Shown one piece after another: positions 13,548 through 21,200 of a stretch of DNA of 31,692 nucleotides (positions are counted from its first letter, which is position 1; each line of letters starts with the position of its first letter). A program made the position numbers and the translations under genes. The DNA comes from a virus, in the IMG/VR virus record IMGVR_UViG_3300006052_000022, positions 1 to 31,692 of that record; one strand, written 5' to 3'. The notes under the pieces are model-generated. The model saw nothing but the letters and a program-made list of their open reading frames with translations, was not told where the DNA came from and did not search any database.

Positions 13548-14132
13548 TCAGGGCAGGATGAGGGTCCAGAGCTTGAACCGGACCACCGCGAACCCCGCAG
13601 CCAGCACGGCCAGCGCGATGAGGGCCCACCCCAGCGGGCCCGGCCCCCAGCGCGTGGACTTGCTGGTCTCGGTCTTGGTGTCCGCCTTGGTCTGGGTCTG
13701 CCCCTTGGCCTCCGTCGTGCTGACGACGGGGCCCTTCTGATCTACTATCACCTCGTGGGAGAGGAGAAGACCGTGCTCGACGGGTTTCTGACTCTGAACA
13801 AGTTTTTCGTGTACGGGCTTATTTGCGCCGCCCTCTTTGTGGTCTGGGGCATCGGAGCCTTCTGCCTGTGGCGACTGGTGCACAGGTTCTTTGGCGGGCG
13901 CTGACCCGCAGTAGAAGCCTCCGGTCCCGTCCGGCCAGAGGACATCGCCCTCCTTGCAGAGGGGAGGCAGGTAAGTGTCGATGGTGGTGGTGACGGTCTC
14001 GGGGCCGGTCTGGACCGTCCTCACCACGTCCGTGTCGCGGACCTTGGTGGCGTCGGTCTGCGACTCCGCGCTCCTGCTGGACGCGCAGCAGAACGAGAGC
14101 AGGACGAGCCCGATGAGGAACAGCCGGGTCAC
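13548..14132 (-). CDS. Candidate unimolecular spanin (lysis protein)
   Basis: A 194-residue membrane protein. GTG at 14132 overlaps the holin-like gene stop and gives a classic export signal: M-T-R-L-F-L-I-G-L-V-L-L-S-F then Cys15-Cys16, though the lipobox (S-F-C) is not canonical. The middle is Pro/Thr/Lys/Gln-rich, periplasm-like and disordered. Residues about 168-187 (W-A-L-I-A-L-A-V-L-A-A-G-F) form a transmembrane helix near the C-terminus. An N-terminal lipid anchor plus a C-terminal membrane helix is the u-spanin layout, which fuses outer and inner membranes at lysis. The position after holin and lysozyme agrees. A longer frame upstream overlaps the holin gene. Confidence 0.65.
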   Translation of the reverse strand: MTRLFLIGLVLLSFCCASSRSAESQTDATKVRDTDVVRTVQTGPETVTTTIDTYLPPLCKEGDVLWPDGTGGFYCGSAPAKEPVHQSPQAEGSDAPDHKEGGANKPVHEKLVQSQKPVEHGLLLSHEVIVDQKGPVVSTTEAKGQTQTKADTKTETSKSTRWGPGPLGWALIALAVLAAGFAVVRFKLWTLILP

Positions 14133-14362
14133 TTGACCACCGGGTCCGCGACCTTCGCGCCAGCAGCGATCAGGGTGGTGACGGCAACCGCGAACCACTG
14201 CGCCTTGCCCCACGCGAGGGCCTTGGCAACGTCACCAGCCGTCGCCACGCCGACCTGAACGGCGAGGGCCAGCGCCGCCGTCTTCAGGCCGGTCAGCCAG
14301 TGCTTCGCCGCCTCCTCGTCGTTGATGAGCTGATCCCACAGGTGCTTCGCCAGTTTCACCAT
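14129..14362 (-). CDS. Putative holin
   Basis: A 77-residue protein with two likely membrane segments (about 24-42, L-K-T-A-A-L-A-L-A-V-Q-V-G-V, and 55-69, W-F-A-V-A-V-T-T-L-I-A-A), a charged N-terminus and a short basic C-terminus. Small size, two hydrophobic stretches and placement one base after the lysozyme stop and just before the spanin candidate fit a class II-like holin. GGAGG precedes the ATG by about 7 bases. The segments are Ala-rich and only moderately hydrophobic, so an amphipathic membrane-associated protein is the alternative. Confidence 0.55.
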   Translation of the reverse strand: MVKLAKHLWDQLINDEEAAKHWLTGLKTAALALAVQVGVATAGDVAKALAWGKAQWFAVAVTTLIAAGAKVADPVVK

Positions 14363-14363
14363 G

Positions 14364-14783
14364 TCATGCCTCCTGTCCTGTTCGCATCATCGCCGCCAAC
14401 CGGACGGCTCGCGGCCCTACTTGGTTCGCCCACTGCGACGCCATCATGCCGCTCGCCGCACCCTCCCAGTCTCCGATCTGCATGGCCGCGAGCGCAGACC
14501 TGAACCCCAGCAGACGCGCGTAGCCGAGATTGAAGCACATGTTGACGAGCACCCGCTGCCGGACCTCTGAGAGGGTGGACCACCACGGCAGATGCTCATC
14601 GAGTTCCTGCGTCACACGATCGATGTCGTTGTGCAGCATCTGGTACGCCTCGCCCTTGGTAATGCCCACGTCGCGCAGGTTGCGGCCCACCCCGATAGTG
14701 AGGACGCCCATGCTGTCGGGGTAGGGTTTGAGGCGCATGCCCTCGTCCCGCTCCAGTTCTGCGATCATCTTCTGCGCGTCCAT
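14364..14783 (-). CDS. T4-type lysozyme endolysin (GH24)
   Basis: A 139-residue muramidase that cuts peptidoglycan. The catalytic triad follows the T4 spacing: Glu14, then Asp23 after 8 residues, then Thr29 after 5 (D-E-G-M-R-L-K-P-Y-P-D-S-M-G-V-L-T-I-G). Later signatures are L-V-N-M-C-F-N-L-G and W-A-N-Q-V-G-P-R-A. There is no signal peptide or anchor segment, so release depends on the holin. ATG follows GGAGGG. The gene opens the compact lysozyme-holin-spanin cassette. Confidence 0.93.
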   Translation of the reverse strand: MDAQKMIAELERDEGMRLKPYPDSMGVLTIGVGRNLRDVGITKGEAYQMLHNDIDRVTQELDEHLPWWSTLSEVRQRVLVNMCFNLGYARLLGFRSALAAMQIGDWEGAASGMMASQWANQVGPRAVRLAAMMRTGQEA

Positions 14784-14784
14784 G

Positions 14785-15555
14785 CTACCCTCCGTTGTGC
14801 TCCATGTAGACGTACTCGTAGGCAGCGCCCGTCCCCGGGGTAACCCCGTAGGAGATGGCGTAAATGAAGGGCTCTAATTGAATATTTGTTCCCGGCATGT
14901 GCGTGCTGAGCGTCTTCACCGTAGTGACACCCGTAGCCACATTCAAGATCGAAAACGTGACGGACGCGCCATTGGTGGCAAACAGGTCGATCGTGAGGAT
15001 GTAGTCCTGCCCGGTGGTGACGGCAACACCAGAGTCGATCCAGTTGGCTGTCGTACCGTCTCCGCATCCGAAAATCCAGTTGGCGCTGGCCCTTGTGTCG
15101 GCGGCAATCGAGAAGAAGCGTCCTGCATCCGCATTCGTTCCACCGAGAGTTGGGACGTACCCGCCGCCTGCAACCGCGTTGTGACCGGTTGTGAAAGCGT
15201 TTACCAGATCCAAGCCGTAGCAGATACCCGTAGTGCCGACGCTGAAACTTCGAGGCTGGATACGCGCGCAGATTTTCGGTAGTGCGATACCGTATGTCCA
15301 TGCGACGGCGGTAGAGTAGTACTCACTGCCATTGTTGATTGCCTGCGGCGTACAGAGCACATACGACCGATCAGTCCCCGTGAAATTTCCAAACGCGCCA
15401 GCGCCGCCAGCCGCAGGATTAGCTACGTTGAAACCGACAAGCGCCGCCGCGTCCCACGCGGCCTTGTTCCACATTCGCCACGGTCGATATGCGGTAGAAA
15501 AAGGCCCCGCCGAGGCCACACTGCCGCCTACCGCGTCTGATTTCCGCAGGCGCAT
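14785..15555 (-). CDS. Putative virion appendage protein
   Basis: A 256-residue Gly/Ala/Thr-rich, beta-rich protein without a signal peptide. The C-terminal half (Y-I-L-T-I-D-L-F-A-T-N-G-A-S-V-T-F-S-I-L) resembles a beta-sandwich, as in receptor-binding or decoration proteins. It lies one base after the preceding gene and one base before the lysozyme (TAGCATG at both junctions). No ribosome site precedes its ATG, so it may be translated by coupling. No family recognised with certainty. A tail-tip or fibre-associated role is inferred from position. Confidence 0.6.
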   Translation of the reverse strand: MRLRKSDAVGGSVASAGPFSTAYRPWRMWNKAAWDAAALVGFNVANPAAGGAGAFGNFTGTDRSYVLCTPQAINNGSEYYSTAVAWTYGIALPKICARIQPRSFSVGTTGICYGLDLVNAFTTGHNAVAGGGYVPTLGGTNADAGRFFSIAADTRASANWIFGCGDGTTANWIDSGVAVTTGQDYILTIDLFATNGASVTFSILNVATGVTTVKTLSTHMPGTNIQLEPFIYAISYGVTPGTGAAYEYVYMEHNGG

Positions 15556-15556
15556 G

Positions 15557-16354
15557 CTAGCGGCGGACCACGACGCGCAGGCGGATGACGGAGCTCGCCG
15601 CCCCGGCCAGCGCGAACCCGAATCGGCGGGGAAGGGGGACCTGCGTCAGTCCCGTGATCGGGGTGATGCCGGTGCCCATCGAGACCCCCGTACCCAGCCC
15701 GCCCGCGAAGGTCCCGACGCCGAGGCCGGGGAGCGTGGCGATGGTGATGGCGGACCCGGCGTCATCGACTTCCTGCACAGCGGCTGTGCCGGTAGACGCC
15801 CCGGTGACCACGATGTCCCACGATAGCGCACTCCAGCCCGAGCCCTCCAACGTCCCGGTGTTGTTACTGGACCCCGATGGTGGGGTTACGTCCCACAGCA
15901 CGGCGTAGACCGGCACGCCGGGGGCGTAGGGGACGCCGCCTGCGACGGAGATCGTGGTCGCGGTCCCACCCGCAGCAGCGAGCAACTGGAACTGCGTGGT
16001 GTCGCCCGCCAGCGGGCACTCCCACCAGTCCCCGGTGGTCAGCGTAGTACTGGAAATCGCTTGCACGAGGGGGTTGCTGCTCGCCGTCGAGAGCCGCGTG
16101 CAGTACGCGCTGGGACGGGCGTTGACGATGAGGCCGCTGTCCTTGTAGTACTGCGCGGTGATCGTGGTAGTCCCTGCGGTGTCGGCGTGGAACTTCACCG
16201 TAGCCCACTTGGTCCCGAGGATGCTCAGGGTGAGCGTGTCGTTGGTCGTCACCAGCGCCGCGTTGCATCCGCTGGTAGGATCGTTGCAGGTGTAGTTGGT
16301 CGCGGCGAACACAGGCGATGCGAGCAGCAGGCAGAGCATCAGCAGGCGCTTCAT
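15557..16354 (-). CDS. Sec-exported protein with Cys pairs
   Basis: A 265-residue protein with a textbook signal peptide: M-K-R-L-L-M-L-C-L-L-L-A-S-P-V-F-A, cleavage after Ala17. The mature part is beta-rich with Cys23 and Cys30 close together (Y-T-C-N-D-P-T-S-G-C) and further cysteines later (Y-C-T-R, W-E-C-P), consistent with disulphides in the periplasm. ATG follows AAGGAGAAGCCCG and overlaps the preceding stop (ATGA). Export is unusual for a gene amid tail genes. It may act in the envelope (exclusion, lysis aid) or be a virion protein assembled after export. Its function is unknown. Confidence 0.75.
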   Translation of the reverse strand: MKRLLMLCLLLASPVFAATNYTCNDPTSGCNAALVTTNDTLTLSILGTKWATVKFHADTAGTTTITAQYYKDSGLIVNARPSAYCTRLSTASSNPLVQAISSTTLTTGDWWECPLAGDTTQFQLLAAAGGTATTISVAGGVPYAPGVPVYAVLWDVTPPSGSSNNTGTLEGSGWSALSWDIVVTGASTGTAAVQEVDDAGSAITIATLPGLGVGTFAGGLGTGVSMGTGITPITGLTQVPLPRRFGFALAGAASSVIRLRVVVRR

Positions 16355-16761
16355 CGGGCTTCTCCTTGGTGCTGCGCGGCGTGAGCCGCAGGTTGGTCTT
16401 TCAGAAGTTCGTTACTCAGGTGACTGACGAGCGCACTCCCCACGATGAGGCCCAGCGCACCGATGAGCCCTATGACGACACCGTGGTTGACCAGTGTATG
16501 CTCAGACTTCCTGACCCTTCCACTCAGCCCACGCTCTCCAAACACGTCGTCGTGCATCTCCCGATGCTGCCCGTCGAGCCGGGAAACTTCGCGCAGCGAC
16601 CAGCCTTCGTGGCCCTCCTTCCACTGTTCGATGGCTGCCATGCGTGCTTGGTAGTCGGAAGTCAAAGTTTTACTGATCGAATCTACGGTTGACTTGATGG
16701 ACGCAAGCTCGTCGTAAAGACGATCCATTTCGTGGCGGCTGATTTCGTCGTCGGGCACCAT
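16351..16761 (-). CDS. Coiled-coil protein with C-terminal membrane helix
   Basis: A 136-residue protein. Residues about 5-45 are a charged coiled coil (H-E-M-D-R-L-Y-D-E-L-A-S-I-K-S), and 94-112 (G-V-V-I-G-L-I-G-A-L-G-L-I-V-G) form one membrane helix, followed by a short polar tail. This layout recalls XhlA/holin-associated proteins. It sits between the fibre and lysis genes, so a lysis or membrane-anchoring role is plausible. GGAG lies just before the ATG. The assignment to any family is tentative. Confidence 0.65.
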   Translation of the reverse strand: MVPDDEISRHEMDRLYDELASIKSTVDSISKTLTSDYQARMAAIEQWKEGHEGWSLREVSRLDGQHREMHDDVFGERGLSGRVRKSEHTLVNHGVVIGLIGALGLIVGSALVSHLSNELLKDQPAAHAAQHQGEAR

Positions 16762-16767
16762 AGGCTC

Positions 16768-18294
16768 CTAGTCGGAAAGACGCTTGATGCTGATGTAGTT
16801 TGAACTGACTGCCGTGGACAAAGACTCGTTGCCGCCTTGGTTCTGGGTAACTTGGCACTGGAGCGTGTCCCCGGCAGAATAAGCACCCATGCCGGTCACC
16901 ACGAGGGTTGAGGTGGCTGTCGGGTTGACCGTCGCCGCCGTGAAGTCCCCCGCAGACCCTGTGGTGGCATTGCGGCTGACCGACAGACTGACGGTCGTAG
17001 CCGTGAACCCCGCCGCCCACGCTACCGAGCACACGATCAGGTAGGTGCCCCCTTTGTTGGGGGGCACGGTGTATACGCCCGTCGCGGAGTTGTAGCAGTT
17101 TGTAGATCCCGCGCACTCCGTAGTTGAGGTGTTGGTGACCACGGTACCATAGACGACGGTCGTCAGCGTCGAGGTCGCAATGGTCTGCCCAGCGGTGCTG
17201 TAAGCGTAGAGCGCAGGGTTCCCCACGTAGATCATCTTGGTGCTGTTGAGGTTTGCGAGGCCTCGCCTGTTCTGGCCGGTCCCCGAGAACCAAGTGTCGC
17301 CGTCCACCAGAATCGAGGGGTCTGCGGCCAGCACCGTTTGTCCTATCGTGGCGCGGATGGTGTTGCTCTGGACGAGGTTCAGCACGTAACCTGTGATCGT
17401 ACCTATGCCGCCCGACCCGCTCGCCACGTCGAGGCCGTCGCCATTCTGGTACGTGCCCGACCCGTTGCCCCCGGTCACAATGCCACCAGCCGATCCTGCC
17501 CCAGACGTTACCGACGCCCCGGTTGCGCTGAATCCGTCTCCTCCCAAGGACCCTCCCGTGAACACGGCCCCGTTCCCACCACCCGTCCCAATCCCGGTGA
17601 CGCCCACGCCGTTCGGGCCCCCTCCGTAGGCTAAGAGCCCTGACGAGTTGCCGGAGGCACCTCCTTGTACCTGCGCCCCCACACCGATCCCGGAGCCCAC
17701 GAACGTGCCTCCGGCGCTGTTGGGCCCTCCTACGGCTGCTACGGCGACGCCTGCACCGGGGTTGAAGGCCTGCGTCGCCGTCCACGTGTTGCCGACCGTG
17801 AAGTCCCACCGAAGATGATTCGCACTGGAGCCGTCACCGATGAGGGGGGAGTTGGCGAACAACTGGCCGGGGCCAAATGAAATAGTAGACCCGAGGACCA
17901 AGCTCGAAAGTTCTTGGATCTGCATCTCCAGCCGGTCAGCGACCTTGGTGTGCAGCGACGGGCTGTAGGTAGTCTGCGCGGCGAAGTTCGTCGGCTGGGT
18001 GCGCGGGGTTGACCTGTTGATCTTGAGGGTGTTGCCGCTGGGGCAGGAGCTTGCGGGGGCCTGAAGGGTCAGCGTGGCAGAGGTGGTCGTGCTGGTGGCG
18101 CTGATCGTGTAATCAGTGGTGTATACCAGCGTGGTGACGAAGTTGCCCGCCGTGGTGCTCGTCACTACCAGATCTGTGTAGGCGGCGTAGGGGAAGTTGA
18201 CGACGTACGCCGCCGTCACGCCGTCGCAGGCGTAGGACGTCGGGGGCGGGGGGTTCTGCGAGAGGATGGTGGCGAGCAGGGTTGCGAGCAGCAT
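16768..18294 (-). CDS. Tail fibre, T7-type N-terminus and C1q-like tip
   Basis: A 508-residue fibre. The first 25 residues are hydrophobic then Pro-rich. Residues about 25-135 match the virion-attachment domain of T7 gp17-like fibres (A-Y-V-V-N-F-P-Y, T-D-Y-T-I, L-K-I-N-R-S-T-P-R-T-Q, L-E-M-Q-I-Q-E-L). About 170-320 is glycine-rich with imperfect repeats and no charged residues, like a beta-helical or collagen-like shaft. The last 110 residues (Y-N-S-A-T-G-V-Y-T-V-P-P ... S-N-Y-I-S-I-K-R-L) look like a trimeric C1q-type knob for receptor binding. ATG 18294 has GGAGG 8 bases upstream. The longer start overlaps the giant gene and is not used. Confidence 0.85.
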   Translation of the reverse strand: MLLATLLATILSQNPPPPTSYACDGVTAAYVVNFPYAAYTDLVVTSTTAGNFVTTLVYTTDYTISATSTTTSATLTLQAPASSCPSGNTLKINRSTPRTQPTNFAAQTTYSPSLHTKVADRLEMQIQELSSLVLGSTISFGPGQLFANSPLIGDGSSANHLRWDFTVGNTWTATQAFNPGAGVAVAAVGGPNSAGGTFVGSGIGVGAQVQGGASGNSSGLLAYGGGPNGVGVTGIGTGGGNGAVFTGGSLGGDGFSATGASVTSGAGSAGGIVTGGNGSGTYQNGDGLDVASGSGGIGTITGYVLNLVQSNTIRATIGQTVLAADPSILVDGDTWFSGTGQNRRGLANLNSTKMIYVGNPALYAYSTAGQTIATSTLTTVVYGTVVTNTSTTECAGSTNCYNSATGVYTVPPNKGGTYLIVCSVAWAAGFTATTVSLSVSRNATTGSAGDFTAATVNPTATSTLVVTGMGAYSAGDTLQCQVTQNQGGNESLSTAVSSNYISIKRLSD

Positions 18295-18295
18295 G

Positions 18296-21200
18296 TCAGT
18301 GCCTCCAGAGACTGTCAAACTCACTGGCGAGGTTGGACTCCCACTTGTCAACGTCACCGAAATAGATCTTTCCGAATGCTCCGATGGGAGTGACGGGGGC
18401 GGGGGAGTTGAAGGTGTTGTCTCCCGTGCTGTAGCGCACGACCTTGACCATCCCGTCCACCATTTTTACCACCGAGGTTGGTCCACCCAGCAGGCGCGTA
18501 GCGGCGCGCATCCCGGCGAAGAGAGCGGGTGTCATCTGGCCACGGCCCTCGGCAGCGCGGACGACCTTGCCAAGGTCTCGCGTGAATTGAGAGATCTGCT
18601 CGTGCTCAGGAGTGTCGAACATGCTCACGTCCGAGAGCCTGCCAGAGTAAAGTTGTCCGAGGTTCTGCGCGGCCATGTGGGTGAACAAGTTACCGTATGA
18701 CAGCCCGCCCAGCAAGGAGCGCCCGGCAAAGGCACCCCAACCAACCGCCCCGTGCTTCTGCTCCCACTCGTTGCGCCCGTGGCCGTAAAAGACGGCGTGC
18801 CCGAGCCCCAGCGCCCCGGCCATGCCCAGCTTCCAAGCGTAGAGGTTGGGCGAGCCCCCGGCGGTCTGGTCGAGTCCGGCGCGCGAGTCCCACTCCCGCA
18901 TCGCCTTGACGTTCCACACCGTGCTCTCAAAGTTCTTGACGAGGAAGAACGTGCCAAGAACAGGATCTGTTGCACGCAGGGACTTGCCGTAGATGTCGAT
19001 GGCGGGCATCAGCCTGTCCGTCCACAGGTCGGCGTGGTCGAGGGCTTCCTTCGGCAGCATGCCCTTCCGCAGGGCGACCTCATGCAGACCATGCCATACG
19101 ATCTGCGTGAGGGTCATATCAGCCCCATGCCACATGGCCTGATTGGGTTTGCGGAGCGCGCGCTCAAACCGATTTGGCTCGTCACGTAAGATCGCGGCCT
19201 CAGACTCATTTAGCTTCTGGTACACCCGGTCACTGCGGTACGGGACCACCCGCGAGTTATCCATTGCGAACCGGCGAGCCTCCGGGTCCAGCGCCTTGCC
19301 CATTCCAGCGCTGATGTCGATCATATCCCCAAGCGCGCTCTTGGCCCACGGAAGATGCGAGCCGAGACCTCCCAGCACCTTGACGTTGAACTGGAACACC
19401 GCACGTGCCGCAACGCCCCGCGCCTTGGCGAGCAGGGAGTCTTGGAACCATCGGGGGGTGACGTTCTGGAGCATGCCGCTGGCGAGGGTGTTGTGCCAAG
19501 CGTCCAGCGCCTTGAGGTAGTCAGCGCCCAGTTTGTCGCCCACCGTCGAACGAAACCTAGGATCGTTCAGCATGCGAGCTTGGTCTCGCACGAAATCTCC
19601 ACGCGAGATGTCCCGCGTCAGGGCAACGTAGTGCGCCTTCAACCGGTCGAAGCTAGGATCGATAATGCCGGTGACGCCCTCCTGCTGGGTCTTGGTGAAA
19701 CCGTGAGCCACGTCGGTGAAGGCATACACCCCCCGCTTGGGATCGGCCAGCGCCTCGGCGGCGGGGAGGGCCTGCCCCTTGTCGTACCAGCGAACGGGGG
19801 CGTAGCCGCCCTCAACCTCACCGAAGGGAGTCACGTACTTGCGGGGGACCTTCATCTCCATCGGGGTGCCTGCGCGGTTGGAGTCCGCAGCCGCTTCCAG
19901 ATCTCCGAAGTTCTTCGACTCCTGCCAGTGCGCCTTGACGATGTTCCAGTCCTCGGGCCGGTCAAGAACCTCGTTCAACCACGCATGAATCTGCTCAGGG
20001 GTGGCGCGCCAACTTCGGGTCAGCGCTCCAAGCCCCTCCTCGGATCCCGCCAGCATCGCCGTGCTCCACACGTCGCGGCGCTTCAGAGCGTCTCCGTAGA
20101 TCTTGCGCGCGTCGTCAGGCATCCACTGCGGGTGGGGAACGTCTTGGTCTCCAAGCTTGATGGTGTCCTTGGACAAGCTGAACAGGTCGTTGACCTTGAC
20201 CAACTGAAGATCTTCATTACGGCGCACGGTCAGCCAGCGCAGGGCCTGCTCGCGTCCCCACTTCCCAAGCGGGTTGAGCAAGGTGTGGAAGTTGGACGAC
20301 TGCGCCTCTCGCTTCTCGGAGCCCAGCAGTTCGCGCAACGCGGCACCCCAACCCCCTTTGGGTGGGGGTGCCCCCTTGGCGACCGAGGGGCCGATGTCGC
20401 CAGCGATGACGCTGCCTCGATCACGCATCGCCCCCTCGATGTACGTCTGCGAGAACTCCTGTCCGATGTGGGCGAGTTGCTTCATCGCGCGCACGACGTT
20501 GGTCAACTCGTCTGGCTTCAGGTCCGCGATCTCCTTCTTTCCCTGTACGAGTTCAGAGATCTTGTCGGCATCGAACTCCAGCTTGACCCCCTTGTCGATG
20601 AGGCGCTGGACGACGGTGCTGAAGTCGGACACCGGGGATTTGGGTTCAGTCAGTCCAATGGACTGTAGGATCAGGTCGTGGCCCCAGCCAATCTCAGGAT
20701 GGGAAGGCTTGCTGCGGTACGCCTGCAAGCGAGCGGCCTCGCTGGCAGCCGATGTCAGGTACGCCCTGTTCTTTGCGATGGCGGCGCGCTGCTGCTCCAC
20801 CTCACGCTGGACGGCGTAGGCGAGGTCGCGCTTGTCCATCCAGCCCTGCGCCTCGGTCAGCGCCTCCCCGGCCTTGACGGTGTGCTCGGTGGCACGCACG
20901 GACTTGTCCTGCGCGCCCTCAAAGGCGTTCTCGGCTTGCAGCTTGCGCTGCGTCATGAGCCTCTTTGAGATCTGAAGATGCCGACTGGCATCCTTGGCGT
21001 GGGCGGCTGCGATGCTCCGGGCGTCCTCGTAGGCAAGGTTCCGCTCTGACGGCGGAAGACCCCCGGGGGCGGGCGGCTGCGGGACGTTGTAGAGCCCGGT
21101 CGCCGCGCTGACCACAGGGTCCTTCTGCTTGTTGGCGACCTCCTGCAACCTGTCCCGCTCCGCTGTGATCTGCTCTTTGATGGCGCTGCGTGCTTCAGCG

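Noticed and set aside
13471-13740. GTG-started + strand frame overlapping the stop of the last + gene
   Set aside because: Most of it lies antisense to the spanin candidate, its product is low-complexity and basic, and the hairpin at 13510 lies within it. The GTGA overlap alone is not enough.
14785-18294. Diversity-generating retroelement target as in BPP-1
   Set aside because: The BPP-1-like capsid prompted a check. I saw no template/variable repeat pair and no reverse transcriptase in the window.
18295-18357. Longer start for the tail fibre
   Set aside because: It would overlap the giant gene. The ATG at 18294 has GGAGG at ideal spacing.
19355-20668. 437-residue + strand open frame
   Set aside because: Antisense shadow of the giant virion protein, with no motif and no plausible ribosome site.
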